Shown here piece by piece: positions 16,978 to 27,300 of a stretch of 33,861 nucleotides of DNA. The position numbers were made by a program, and so were the translations under genes. Numbering within the stretch: position 1 is the first letter of the stretch; every line of letters starts with the position of its first letter. The notes under the pieces were generated by a model. The model was not told where the DNA came from and did no database searches. It worked only from the letters and a program-made list of their open reading frames with translations. The DNA lies in the NCBI GenBank assembly GCA_903900975.1, contig CAIUPE010000039.1:1-33861 (forward strand), written 5' to 3'. Source of the DNA: an uncultured Hyphomicrobiales bacterium (GTDB lineage Bacteria; Pseudomonadota; Alphaproteobacteria; Rhizobiales; Beijerinckiaceae).

Positions 16978-17864
16978 TGCGAGAATTAATGGTGCACGAC
17001 GAGTTACAGGATCAAGACGAAACGCACCTCGCCAAGCGAGTCGGGTTTCAAAGCTGGACCGAGGATAATCTTTGGGTCGAAAGCAGCCATAACGACATCC
17101 TTTATTATACGACGAGGTGGGACGCCTTGTGTCCCTATGTCGACGTGACCGACGAGATGCTGCAATCTGCGCCTAAGCCCTTCATTGTCTACGCTCTGCC
17201 ACCCGAAGGTCCTTATGGCGTGCCAATTGGCGACCGTTATGGTCTGGTTGACACGCAATCCGAAGCCTTCTGGTCGGATGAACGTCGCATGCGTAAATTC
17301 CGCGAATACGACAAGCTTTACAAGAATTTCACATATACCGAGGAAGTCATTCCCGGCACCAGTCTGACCTTCGACATGATGCTGGAGATGGGCGGCGATC
17401 ATTTTGTCAATTGCTATATCGACGACCGTGAGGTCGAAGGCTTTATCGACTATGTGCAAAGGCTCGAAGTGCTCGTGCTAAAGGTGCATGATGCCGACGG
17501 TACATTGGTGTTGACCGATGTCTCGATTGTATTGCCCGACTATAACCAGCTCTATGGCAGCTTCTGCCAATGGAACCGTGACTATAAAAACCGCTCGCCT
17601 GGCATTTATGCCTGCCTGCTGGCCATTCGTTGGGCCCAGAAAAACAATCTGCGCTACTACAATCTCGGTCCTGTGGGCGACTACGGTTACAAAGATCTAT
17701 TTGTCACCGATTTCGAGCCAATCTATTCGCTGGCGCTTACCGATCTCGACCACCCCTTGGCACTCGACGACACGTCACCGCTCCACACCGATTTTGACAC
17801 GAAACATTGGAACCAGATCTATCGCGAGATGGAGCCGACCCAAAAATTCAATTTGGTCGGTTAA
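16974..17864 (+). CDS. ATE/GNAT-like acyltransferase or aminoacyl-tRNA-protein transferase-like protein
   Basis: A 296-aa soluble protein. Residues about 145-245 look like a GNAT fold in the form found in the C-terminal half of arginyl-tRNA-protein transferases (ATE/Bpt): a strand with LVLTDVSIVLPDY, then SPGIYACLLAIRWAQKNNLRYYNLG, comparable to the S-x-G-x-Y...A...YxYLG block, and a following YGYK. The N-terminal cysteines used by true ATE enzymes are not present, but the preceding gene encodes a CxxCxxCC protein that could supply a cluster. It may move an amino acid or acyl group to a protein; neither is known. Translation overlaps the upstream gene by 4 nt (ATGA), and the 3' end overlaps the opposing SET gene by 4 nt. 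Confidence 0.65.
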   Translation: MMRELMVHDELQDQDETHLAKRVGFQSWTEDNLWVESSHNDILYYTTRWDALCPYVDVTDEMLQSAPKPFIVYALPPEGPYGVPIGDRYGLVDTQSEAFWSDERRMRKFREYDKLYKNFTYTEEVIPGTSLTFDMMLEMGGDHFVNCYIDDREVEGFIDYVQRLEVLVLKVHDADGTLVLTDVSIVLPDYNQLYGSFCQWNRDYKNRSPGIYACLLAIRWAQKNNLRYYNLGPVGDYGYKDLFVTDFEPIYSLALTDLDHPLALDDTSPLHTDFDTKHWNQIYREMEPTQKFNLVG

Positions 17865-18280
17865 AAAATGTGTTTGCCGCCGAAACTGTTGTCATAATCC
17901 ATCAACAGCTCGTCACCGCTTTTGATTTTGGTTAGTGTCTCGAAGCTTCCGTCTTTTTTCATCCGGATATTAGGCGTTTTTGAATGGTTGACATAGATGG
18001 CAAAATCCATCGTGTTCAGCCCCATTGTGGATACCAGAACTTCGTCGTCATCATAATAACAGAACATTTCGATCTGCTTGCGGACGCCTTTGGGTAGGGC
18101 CTTTAACTCATCGTGGGCGAACGAGATTTCCTTATGTGATACGAGGCTACGCAGTGGATCGATTCCTTTATCAATTCCCCGTACTGCAAACACGCCGATA
18201 CCATGCACCGGCGAAACGCCCAGTCGGCAATACACATCCTCGGCAAGGTGTTTCAGAAGATGTTTCTTTTTCACGTTCAT
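17861..18280 (-). CDS. SET-domain protein (putative protein-lysine methyltransferase)
   Basis: A compact 139-aa SET protein. It has the N-terminal SET motif HGIGVFAVRGI (about residues 26-36), YVNHSKTPNI (Asn98-His99, the SAM-binding and knot motif) and GDELLMDYD with the catalytic-type Tyr129. The cysteine-rich pre-SET and post-SET parts of eukaryotic enzymes are missing, as is common for short bacterial SET proteins. It could methylate lysine in a protein; the target is unknown. The start at 18280 has only a weak GAG ribosome site. The gene is tail-to-tail with the ATE-like gene, overlapping by 4 nt, and head-to-head with the efflux operon across 255 nt. Confidence 0.85.
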   Translation of the reverse strand: MNVKKKHLLKHLAEDVYCRLGVSPVHGIGVFAVRGIDKGIDPLRSLVSHKEISFAHDELKALPKGVRKQIEMFCYYDDDEVLVSTMGLNTMDFAIYVNHSKTPNIRMKKDGSFETLTKIKSGDELLMDYDNSFGGKHIF

Positions 18281-18535
18281 ATACTCACAAAGCCATGATT
18301 TTTGCGCAATTCTCGGTAAACTAGGCTTAAATTCGCATAAAATAAATCAAAAACTGGACTATGGTCGCATTTCCGGAAATATCTCCCTCAGACCGATTGC
18401 CTGGTTTGTGCCAGCGCTTTGAGATGTCCCATGTTTTTCCAATTATGACTGAATCTTAACTTTTGCTTTTTGCCGTGACGCTTTAGATGAAACGACAAGG
18501 GCGCAAGTTGCGCCGAATGTTTGGTTAGGAACGCA
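18281..18535. other. divergent intergenic region, nothing recognised
   Basis: Between the SET gene and the efflux operon. It must hold the operon promoter, but I see no convincing -35/-10 pair, operator repeat or RNA gene, and no local regulator gene is divergent from the operon. Confidence 0.35.
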
Positions 18536-20008
18536 TTGACCCTTCAAGATACCCCCTTCTTGAATAGACAGACATGGGCCATATGGCGCGCATTGGCCAT
18601 TGGAACAGGTTTGGCGGCCGCTCTTTCGGGATGCATGCCGGCCAATAAGCCCGCATTGACGGCCCTTGCGCTTCCGGAAGCCTATGCGCAAAAAGCAGCC
18701 AATGCTCCGAAAATTGATACGGCTTGGCCCAAACTCTACCGTTCGCCCGAACTCGAAACGCTGATCAAAACGGCGGCTCTCAACAATCTTGATTTAGCTG
18801 GTGCGGTGGCGCGGATAGCCCAGGCCGATGCACAAGCGGCGTCAGCCCGTGCACAGCTTTTACCCACGCTTGATGGTTCCATCACAGCCCAGCGCGCGAA
18901 TACGCCCGGTACTTCCGCTTCCAACCAATTCAACGCTGGGCTGACGGCGAGTTATGCGCTCGATGTGTGGGGCCGTTACCGTTCGCTGCAAATGGCCGAA
19001 TTGGCCAATGCCGAGGCAAGTGGTTTTGATCGGGACGCCTTGTCGATCAGCATTGCAGCTTCGACAGCCACTAGTTACTTCAATATTTTAGCGGCCAACG
19101 ACCGAATTGCGTTGCAAAACGAAAATATCCGCTTGGCCAACCACATTCTCGATGCCATTCGCGCTCGGGTTTCGGTGGGCACGGCGTCGGCCCTTGATGT
19201 GGCCGAACAAGAGAGCGTGGTGGCAACCCAAAAAGCAGCCATTCCATCGCTTGAACAACAGGTGATGCAAGGCAAGAGCCAGCTCGCCATCCTGCTGGGC
19301 CGCAATCCGGAAGGGTTTAGCCTCGCCGCGACCAGTTTGAAATCCCTCTCGGTGCCTGCTTTCTCATCCGGCCTTCCTTCAGAACTCTTGTTGCGGCGGC
19401 CCGATATTGCGCGCGCCGAAGCGCAATTACGTGCGGCCGAAGCCAATCTTGACGTCGCCCGCGCCGCGTATCTGCCCAGTTTTGACCTGACGGTGAAAGG
19501 GGGTAGCGAAAGCAATCGGCTTGGCTCCTTATTGCGGCCCGATACCGCTTTTGCATCCGCGCTTGGTGGCTTGACGGCGCCCATTTTTGATGGTGGTTCG
19601 CTTGATGCGGGCTTTGCTCTCCAGGGCGGCGTTCGAGACGAACTGGTCGCCGCCTATCGCAAGGCTATCCTATCGGCGTTGGGCGACGCGGAAAACGCCC
19701 TGGTCTCCACGACGCAGAGCCAACGTCAAGAAGTTTTACAAGGCGACGTCGTTAAGGCGTCCCGACGCGCTTATGCGATCAGTGAAGAGCGGTTACGGGC
19801 CGGCACCATCGATATCGTCACCTTGCTTACCGTGCAGCAGACCCTATTTCAGGCTGAAGACGGTCTGATCCAGTCGCGCCTTGGCCGGTTGCAGGCGTCC
19901 ATAGCCCTTGTTCAAGCGCTCGGCGGCGGCTTTGATGGAGCGCCCGATGCTGCGATCCGCCATCGCCTCGCCGTGCCTACTCCCGCTCCAAGAGTGCCCG
20001 CCCCATGA
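18536..20008 (+). CDS. NodT-family outer-membrane efflux lipoprotein (RND channel)
   Basis: A 490-aa TolC-like channel of the NodT/OprM lipoprotein branch. The N-terminal signal ends in the lipobox LSGC, so the mature protein starts with a lipidated cysteine. Two OEP repeats follow, with the branch motifs SYALDVWGR, LLRRPDIARAEAQLRAA and PIFDGG. The start is TTG at 18536, with AGGA about 5 nt upstream; an upstream TTG at 18521 is possible. The channel should form a trimer in the outer membrane and dock to the fusion protein encoded next. It is the first gene of a four-gene operon and overlaps the fusion-protein gene by ATGA. In E. coli mdtABC the channel is TolC encoded elsewhere, and in Pseudomonas muxABC-opmB it comes last. 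Confidence 0.92.
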   Translation: MTLQDTPFLNRQTWAIWRALAIGTGLAAALSGCMPANKPALTALALPEAYAQKAANAPKIDTAWPKLYRSPELETLIKTAALNNLDLAGAVARIAQADAQAASARAQLLPTLDGSITAQRANTPGTSASNQFNAGLTASYALDVWGRYRSLQMAELANAEASGFDRDALSISIAASTATSYFNILAANDRIALQNENIRLANHILDAIRARVSVGTASALDVAEQESVVATQKAAIPSLEQQVMQGKSQLAILLGRNPEGFSLAATSLKSLSVPAFSSGLPSELLLRRPDIARAEAQLRAAEANLDVARAAYLPSFDLTVKGGSESNRLGSLLRPDTAFASALGGLTAPIFDGGSLDAGFALQGGVRDELVAAYRKAILSALGDAENALVSTTQSQRQEVLQGDVVKASRRAYAISEERLRAGTIDIVTLLTVQQTLFQAEDGLIQSRLGRLQASIALVQALGGGFDGAPDAAIRHRLAVPTPAPRVPAP

Positions 20009-21231
20009 AAATACGTCTCCCCGCTGTCATCCCGGTTCTTGTCTTGTTGGCGATCCTCGGCGGCATTGGCTGGTTTGTGGTAACCCCGCCCTCCCAACCC
20101 GCGTCGCGCGGCGGTATGGGCGGCAAAGACGACGGACCCGTGCCCGTTCTGGCCGCGAAAGCGGAGCGGCGGACGATGCCGATCGAGGTCGACAGCATCG
20201 GTACCGTCCAAGCGCTCAATACCGTAACCGTGCGCAGCCAAGTCGACGGGCAATTGATCGATCTCCTGTTCCATGACGGGCAGGATGTGAAGGCTGGCGA
20301 CGTGTTGGCCAAAATCGATCCGACGATTTATCAGGCGCAATATGATCAGGCGGTCGCCAAAAAAGCGCAGGATGAAGCGGTATTGGCCAATGCGCAGCGG
20401 GATCTCGAGCGTTATCTCAACCTCGCTAAAACGGAATATGCGCCGCAGCAGCAAGCCGATACCCAGCGCTCCACCGTTGCCCAATTGACCGCGCAGCTTG
20501 CGGCCGATCAGGCTGCCGTTAACACCGCCAAGGCCTATCTCGACGACACCTCCATTCGCGCCCCGATCGACGGGCGAACGGGCATCAGGCAGGTCGATAA
20601 AGGCAATCTGGTGCACGCCTCCGACCAAACGGGCCTTGTCTCCATTGCCCAAGTTCAACCCCTTTCGATCATCATTACCTTGCCGCAACAGCAATTGGCC
20701 GCGATCAACAAAGCGCTTGCACGGGGCACATTGCCCGTTGAGGCGCGCGATGGGGAAACGGGCACCGTGATTGATCGGGGTGCCGTCGAGGTCGTGGACA
20801 ATCTGGTTGATCAGACAACCGGAACCATCAAGTTAAAAGCCCGTTTTCCGAATACCGAATTGGCGCTTTGGCCGGGTCAATTTGTCAATGTCAGGCTGCT
20901 TGTAGGCACAATCCAAGACGCCCTGATTGTTCCAACGCCCGCCATCCAGCGCGGACCGTCAGGCGCTTTTGTCTATCTGGTTGACGAGCAATCCAAAGTC
21001 AGTGTGCGGTCGATAACGACCGCTCGCCAGACCGAAACGGAAACAGCCATCGCCACAGGGCTGGATGGCGGCGAAATGATTGTCACCAGCGGATTCAATC
21101 GGCTTTCCGATGGGGCTACCGTTCGGGTTGATGCCGCTACCGCAGCACCCGTCAGCCCGACGCCGCCCGCCCGGCAAAAAGGCAGCGGCAAAAGGCCTAC
21201 GACCTCAGGCACTGCCGGAACAACGCCATGA
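20005..21231 (+). CDS. mdtA: RND periplasmic adaptor (membrane fusion protein), MdtA-like
   Basis: A 408-aa HlyD/AcrA-type adaptor. It has an N-terminal hydrophobic anchor without a lipobox, a first half of the lipoyl motif around TVRSQVDGQLIDLLFHDGQDVKAGDVLAKIDP, a central alpha-helical hairpin of about 60 residues, then the second lipoyl half DTSIRAPIDGRTG and beta-barrel and membrane-proximal parts. The C-terminal tail is rich in Pro, Thr and Lys and is variable in the family. It should link the inner-membrane pumps to the lipoprotein channel encoded just before it. It overlaps the channel gene by 4 nt, and the first pump gene starts 25 nt after its stop. The name mdtA is given by operon context and family, not by proven substrate. 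Confidence 0.88.
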   Translation: MKIRLPAVIPVLVLLAILGGIGWFVVTPPSQPASRGGMGGKDDGPVPVLAAKAERRTMPIEVDSIGTVQALNTVTVRSQVDGQLIDLLFHDGQDVKAGDVLAKIDPTIYQAQYDQAVAKKAQDEAVLANAQRDLERYLNLAKTEYAPQQQADTQRSTVAQLTAQLAADQAAVNTAKAYLDDTSIRAPIDGRTGIRQVDKGNLVHASDQTGLVSIAQVQPLSIIITLPQQQLAAINKALARGTLPVEARDGETGTVIDRGAVEVVDNLVDQTTGTIKLKARFPNTELALWPGQFVNVRLLVGTIQDALIVPTPAIQRGPSGAFVYLVDEQSKVSVRSITTARQTETETAIATGLDGGEMIVTSGFNRLSDGATVRVDAATAAPVSPTPPARQKGSGKRPTTSGTAGTTP

Positions 21232-21255
21232 GCCGGTCCTGATGCAGGTGATGCG

Positions 21256-24200
21256 ATGAGCCAATCGGCCGGCGTTTCTGCCCCTTTCATCCGACGGCCC
21301 GTAGCAACTTCGTTGCTGGCGGTGGCGCTGGCCTTATGCGGCTGGCTCGGATTTCGTGGACTGCCCATTGCGGCTTTGCCGCAGGTTGAATTCCCCACCA
21401 TCGAGATTATTACGCAATATCCGGGTGCCAATCCGGATACAATGGCATCCTTGATCACGGCTCCCTTGGAGCGGCAATTCGGCCAGACCCCGTCGCTCAG
21501 TGGCATGTCGTCGCAAAGCTCGTTTGGTTTGAGCCGCATCACCCTGCAATTCGAATTGGGGCGCGATATTGATGCGGCGGCCCAAGACGTGCAATCGGCC
21601 ATCAACGCAGCCGCGGCCAGCCTGCCACGCACGCTGCCCTATCCACCCGTCTATTCGAAAATCAATCCGGCCGATCAGCCTATCCTCACGCTCGCTTTGT
21701 CATCGGCCACCGTCCCCTTGCGCGGGTTAAGTGATTTTGCCGATACGATTTTGGCCCCGAAACTAAGTGAAATTTCCGGCGTCGGTCGTGTCTCGGTTGA
21801 AGGCGGCATTAGACCCGCTATCCGCGTCAAGCTCGATCTGGACCGCTTGGCTGCCTATAAAATAGGCGTCGAAGATATCCGCTCAGCGATTGGGGCGGCC
21901 AATATTGCCGCGCCGAAAGGCTCGCTCGATGGGATGGAGCAAAGCTACACGATCGCAGCCAATGACCAGATTGGAACGGCCGAAGCCTATGGCTCCATTG
22001 TGGTTGCCTCCCGCAACGGGGCTAATCTGCTCTTGCGCGACGTGGCTCAAATTGCGGACGGGTTGGAAAATGATCGGGTAGGCGCGACCCACCAATCGGA
22101 AGCCGCCGTCATTCTCGATATCCGGCGGCAACCGGGCGCAAATGTTGTTGAAACGGCCGATCTCATCAAAGCGGCCCTTCCACGCTTGCAGCGCACCCTG
22201 CCCGTGGGCGTCTCCTTTGCCATTGTGCAGGACCGGACCGATACGATCCGCGCGTCGATCCGCGATGTGGGCTTTACCCTTCTAATCAGCATTCTTTTGG
22301 TGATCGGCGTGGTGTTGCTGTTTTTGCGCTCGCCGCGGGCAACCTTTATCGCGGGCATCACCTTGCCGCTCTCGATTATCGCGAGTTTCGCGGTGATGTG
22401 GTTTGCCGGATTCAGCCTCGATAATCTGTCGCTCATGGCGCTAACCATCGGTACCGGTTTTATTGTCGATGATGCCATCGTGATGATCGAAAACATTGCC
22501 CGCCATATCGAAGATGGCGACACCCCGATCACCGCCGCCTTGAAGGGGGCCGGCGAGATCGGCTTCACCGTCATCTCGCTGACGGTATCCTTGATTGCCG
22601 TATTTATTCCGCTCCTGTTTATGACGGGCCTTGTGGGCCGCATGTTCCGGGAATTTGCGCTGACGCTGTCGATCGCTGTGTTGGTATCGGCGGTTATTTC
22701 GCTGACCCTGACGCCGATGATGTGTGCCTATCTGCTGCGTCATGAACCGGACAGGCCATCGGTTCCCCAGTGGCGTCGCACGTTGGATTGGCCCGTGCTC
22801 GCCATGGCACGGCTCTATGATCGCACGCTGGGCTGGGCGCTTGATCGAACGGGTCTAATGTTGGCACTGACAGCCGGAACCATGGCGCTCTCAGCCGCCT
22901 TTTATATCGGCATGCCGAAGGGTTTTTTGCCGGATCAGGACACCGGCCTTATCGGCGTGGTTCTGGAAGCCTCAGCCGATGTCTCCTTTGCCGAAATGCA
23001 GCGCCTCGAAAGCGACGTTACCCAAGCCTTCCGTACCGATCCGGCGGTGACCCATGTCGTGGGTGTCTTGGGGATCGGAGGACAGAATGCAACTCTGAAC
23101 ACGGCTCATCTCTTGGTGGCGTTAAAACCTCGCAATGAACGCGCCGATGGAGCGATCGATATCGCCGCGCGTCTGGTGCGCGTCGAACAAGCGATCAAAG
23201 GCGTGCGCCTTTATGTCGAGCCGGTTCAAGATGTCGAAATTGCTACCCGGACCAGCAAAGCCCGCTATCAATATACGCTGACGGGGGCCGACGATCAGGC
23301 CGTCGCCCTTTGGGGTGATCGATTGCTGGCCGAACTCGGCAAAGATCCGCGCATCACCCATATCGCAACAGAAACCCCCAGTGGTGGCTTACGCGCGTTT
23401 GTCACCATCGACCGCGAAAAAGCCGGGCGGCTGGGTGTGTCGATGCAACTGGTCAATGACACGCTGAACGACGCGTTTGGCCAACGCCAAATTTCCACCA
23501 TCTATGCGCAATCCAACCAATATCGGGTCGTGTTGGAAGCCTCGGCCAAAAGCCAGACCGATCCGGCCATTCTCGGCAAACTTTATGTCTCGACCACCGC
23601 TGGTGCGCAAGTTCCGCTGACGGCGTTTGCGACGCTTGCGCGCGATACCGCACCACTGGTCATCGCGCATGAACAGCAATTTCCAGCCTATACGCTGAGC
23701 TTCGATCTGGCGCGCAATGCGTCACTCGATCAAGCCGTTGCGGCAATGGCCGATGCCGAGGCCAAAATTGGGTTGCCGTCCATCCTAGTTGGCGGCTTCA
23801 CCGCCGATGCCGCCGAATTTCAACGGGCGCTCGCAAGCGAAATCTGGCTCATTTTAGCGGCCATTGTCGTGATTTATCTCGTGCTCGGCATATTATATGA
23901 AAGCTATATCCATCCGATCACGATTCTGTCGACATTGCCCTCGGCAGGCGTTGGCGCCTTGCTCGCTTTGACACTGACGGGAAATGATCTGTCGATTATC
24001 GCGTTGATCGGCATTGTTCTCTTGATGGGCATTGTCAAAAAGAACGCGATCATGATGATCGACTTCGCCATATCGGCCGAACGCGAGGAAGGGAGCACCC
24101 CGCGCGAGGCCATTGTGGAAGCCTGCCGGTTACGGTTTCGTCCGATCATGATGACAACGCTTGCCGCCTTGTTTGGCGCCATCCCTCTGGCCCTGGCCCA

Positions 24201-24345
24201 TGGCGCGGGCTCGGAACTGCGGATACCATTAGGCGTTACGATTATTGGCGGCCTCTTGCTGAGCCAAATTCTGACGCTTTACACGACGCCGGTGATTTTT
24301 CTGACCCTTGAGCGGCTACGTGGGGCAAGGAATGATCGGCGATGA
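21256..24345 (+). CDS. mdtB: RND efflux pump subunit, MdtB-like
   Basis: A 1029-aa HAE1-type RND transporter with 12 membrane segments and two large periplasmic loops. Its N-terminus (RRPVATSLL, then LPIAALPQVEFPTI, then APLERQFGQTPSLSGMSSQSS) resembles MdtB more than MdtC. TM4 carries the proton-relay acids in FIVDDAIVMIEN, and TM10 has the lysine in MGIVKKNAIMMIDFA, so all key relay residues are present. With the next gene product it should form the mixed MdtB/MdtC trimer known from E. coli, which exports bile salts, novobiocin and similar compounds; the substrate here is unknown. Its stop overlaps the start of the next gene by ATGA. Confidence 0.9.
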   Translation: MSQSAGVSAPFIRRPVATSLLAVALALCGWLGFRGLPIAALPQVEFPTIEIITQYPGANPDTMASLITAPLERQFGQTPSLSGMSSQSSFGLSRITLQFELGRDIDAAAQDVQSAINAAAASLPRTLPYPPVYSKINPADQPILTLALSSATVPLRGLSDFADTILAPKLSEISGVGRVSVEGGIRPAIRVKLDLDRLAAYKIGVEDIRSAIGAANIAAPKGSLDGMEQSYTIAANDQIGTAEAYGSIVVASRNGANLLLRDVAQIADGLENDRVGATHQSEAAVILDIRRQPGANVVETADLIKAALPRLQRTLPVGVSFAIVQDRTDTIRASIRDVGFTLLISILLVIGVVLLFLRSPRATFIAGITLPLSIIASFAVMWFAGFSLDNLSLMALTIGTGFIVDDAIVMIENIARHIEDGDTPITAALKGAGEIGFTVISLTVSLIAVFIPLLFMTGLVGRMFREFALTLSIAVLVSAVISLTLTPMMCAYLLRHEPDRPSVPQWRRTLDWPVLAMARLYDRTLGWALDRTGLMLALTAGTMALSAAFYIGMPKGFLPDQDTGLIGVVLEASADVSFAEMQRLESDVTQAFRTDPAVTHVVGVLGIGGQNATLNTAHLLVALKPRNERADGAIDIAARLVRVEQAIKGVRLYVEPVQDVEIATRTSKARYQYTLTGADDQAVALWGDRLLAELGKDPRITHIATETPSGGLRAFVTIDREKAGRLGVSMQLVNDTLNDAFGQRQISTIYAQSNQYRVVLEASAKSQTDPAILGKLYVSTTAGAQVPLTAFATLARDTAPLVIAHEQQFPAYTLSFDLARNASLDQAVAAMADAEAKIGLPSILVGGFTADAAEFQRALASEIWLILAAIVVIYLVLGILYESYIHPITILSTLPSAGVGALLALTLTGNDLSIIALIGIVLLMGIVKKNAIMMIDFAISAEREEGSTPREAIVEACRLRFRPIMMTTLAALFGAIPLALAHGAGSELRIPLGVTIIGGLLLSQILTLYTTPVIFLTLERLRGARNDRR

Positions 24346-27300
24346 ACGGCTTTAGCGGCCTCTTTATCCAACGTCCGGTCGCAAGCTCACTGATCGCGCT
24401 CGGGATCCTGTTGGCGGGACTTTTGGCCTTTGTGATCTTGCCCGTGGCAAGCCTTCCTTCGGTGGATTTGCCGACATTGCGGGTGAGTGCAACGCAGCCG
24501 GGGGCTGACCCCGAAACCATGGCGACCACGGTGGCCGCACCATTAGAACGACAGCTCGGATCCATCGCGGGGGTTACCGAAATCACTTCGACGAGCTCGC
24601 TGGGTGCGACAACCATCGCCGTCCAGTTCGATATCAACCGCCCAGTCGATAAAGCCGCGCGCGATGTGCAAGCCGCGATCAATGCCGCAGCCTATGATCT
24701 GCCATCGGATCTGCCCTCGCTGCCGCTGGTTCGCAAGCTCAATCCCGCGGCGTTTCCGGTGCTGGTGCTGGCGCTCACCTCGGATACTTTATTGAACAGC
24801 GAGATTTACGATATCGCTGATAGCGTGATAGCGCAGCGCCTCTCGCAAGTAGCGGGCGTGGCGGAAGTGAGCGTCAACGGTTCCGAACAACCGGCGATGC
24901 GGATCAGCGTCGACCCCAACCGGTTGGCAGCGATCGGCGTGGGGATTGATGCGGTAAGATCAGCGATCGTCAATGCCAATGCGCTTGGCCCTCTTGGCGC
25001 GTTTGAAGGCCCTAAACGGTCGGAAATGCTCGCCACAAACGCGCAACTTGAAAGCGTTGACGACTATAAAAGCATTGTTGTTGCAAACCGGAATGGTGCC
25101 GCGATCCGCTTGGGAGATATCGCCGACATCAAACAAGGCGTTCGAAATATTCGCGCAGCGGGCTGGTTTAACGGTAAACCGGCGGTGATTTTGCAAATTA
25201 CCAAACAGCCCAATGCCAATGTGATTGAAACCGTCGATGCCATCAAAGCGCTGCTGCCGGAGCTTCGGCGCTGGATACCGGCAGGGGTCAAAATCGAAAC
25301 CCTGACCGACCGAACGGAATCGATCCGCGCGTCGATCCGAGATTTGATTAAAACCCTGTTGGTGGCGGTTGTTTTGGTGATGGGCGTGGTGCTCGTATTC
25401 TTGCGCAGCCGGGCCCAAACGATTGCGGTCGGCATATCGGTACCTCTATCGATTGCGGGCAGTTTTGCCGCGATGTGGGTGGCGGGATTTTCACTCGATA
25501 CGCTCTCGTTGATGGCCATCACCATTGCGGTTGGTTTTGTGGTCGATGACGCCATCGTCGTTGTCGAAAACGTTCATCGCCATATTGAGGACGGCGATGG
25601 CGCCTTGGAAGCGGCCTGGAAAGGGGCGCATGAACTCGGCTTCACGGTATTGTCGATCAGCCTATCGCTGGGGGCGGCCTTCATTCCAATGATTTTTATG
25701 GACGGGATTATTGGGCGATTGTTCCGCGAATTTGCCCTAACGCTCGTGTTTGCCATCGCCGTCTCAACCTTCGTTTCCCTCACCATCGCACCCGTCATCT
25801 GTTCAAAACTCATGCGGGGCCGGGAAGAGCAAAAGCGGACCCGGATTGATCAATGGATCGAAAACGGGTTGGACGCGCTCGCCATGCTCTATGCGCGCTC
25901 GCTGCGGCCGGTGTTACGCCATCCGTGGATCACGCTGATCGTGTTCGGACTGGTGATCGGCGCGACTGTCAATTTGTTCCGTACCTTGCCCAAAGGCTTT
26001 TTCCCGCAGGATGATATCGGATTGATTTTTGGTTCAACCGAGGCCGCGCCCGATATTTCATTTGCGCGGATGAGCGAGCTGCAACAAAAAATCAGCGCCA
26101 TTGCCAGCGCCGACCCGGCGGTATCGGGCGTGGCTTCGTTTATCGGCGCGTCGGGCGGGCTTTCGACCGTCAACCAAGGGCGCTTGCTGATTAGTCTGAA
26201 ACCCTTTGCCGAACGGAAAACCTCAAGCGCGGAGATTGTTGCTCGTCTTCGGCGCGCCACCTCAGGCATTGTCGGGATCCGTCTCTTTATGGCCGCCGCC
26301 CAAGATTTCCGCGCCGGGGCACGATCAGGCAAATCGCCGATGCAATTCACAATCTGGGGCCAAGATCTCAAAGCCTTACAAGAATGGGGGCCAAAGGCTG
26401 AAGCGGCACTGAAGGCCGCACCTGAACTGGTGGATGTTTCAACCGATAAAGTGAGTGGCGGATTGCAACTCGATCTCTCGATTGACCGCATCCGGGCCGC
26501 CCGCCTGGGCGTTGCGTTTCAAGACATTGACGCGGCCCTTAACGACGCTTTCGGGCAACGCCAGATTGCGACGCTCTATACCCCGCGCAACCAGTACAAG
26601 ACCGTGCTCGCGGTGGCCAAAGACAAGCAGAGTGATCCGAGCGATCTCTCGGGTCTCTATGTCCCCGCGGCCCATGGGACGCAGGTGCCCTTAGAAACGC
26701 TAGCGCATATCAACCGGGGCGTGGCACCGTTGGCCATCAACCATCAGGGGCAATTTGCATCGATCACGATCACCTATGATCTGGCCGAAGGGATCACTCA
26801 GGATGCGGCAACCGTGGCCGTGCGGCGGGCTATTCTTGATCTTCACATGCCAGACAGCGTGAATTCTGATTTTGCGGGCGATGCCAAGGCCTTCGCAGCG
26901 GCTTCGGGCTCCCAAGGCCTGCTGATTCTTGCGGCGGTGCTTGCGGTTTATCTGATCCTCGGGATTTTATATGAAAGCCTTGTGCATCCCTTGACGATAT
27001 TGTCGACGCTGCCCTCGGCGGCCTTAGGGGCACTGCTCGCGCTCAAGCTATTCGGAATGGAAATAAGCCTGATCGCGATCATCGGCATTATTCTGCTCAT
27101 CGGCATTGTGAAGAAGAACGGTATTATTCTGGTGGACTTTGCCCAATCGCGCCGCCGTGAAACCGAGCTGTCGGCCTTGGCCGCGATGTTTGAAGCCTGC
27201 CGCGTTCGCTTCCGTCCCATTTTGATGACGACGATGGCGTCGATGCTGGGTGCGTTGCCGTTGCTGCTTGCCGCAGGCCCCGGTGCTGGATTGCGCCGAC

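Noticed and set aside
22047-22643. 198-codon frame on the minus strand inside the MdtB-like gene
   Set aside because: It lies wholly inside a long conserved RND gene and has no family-like sequence; it is a shadow frame.
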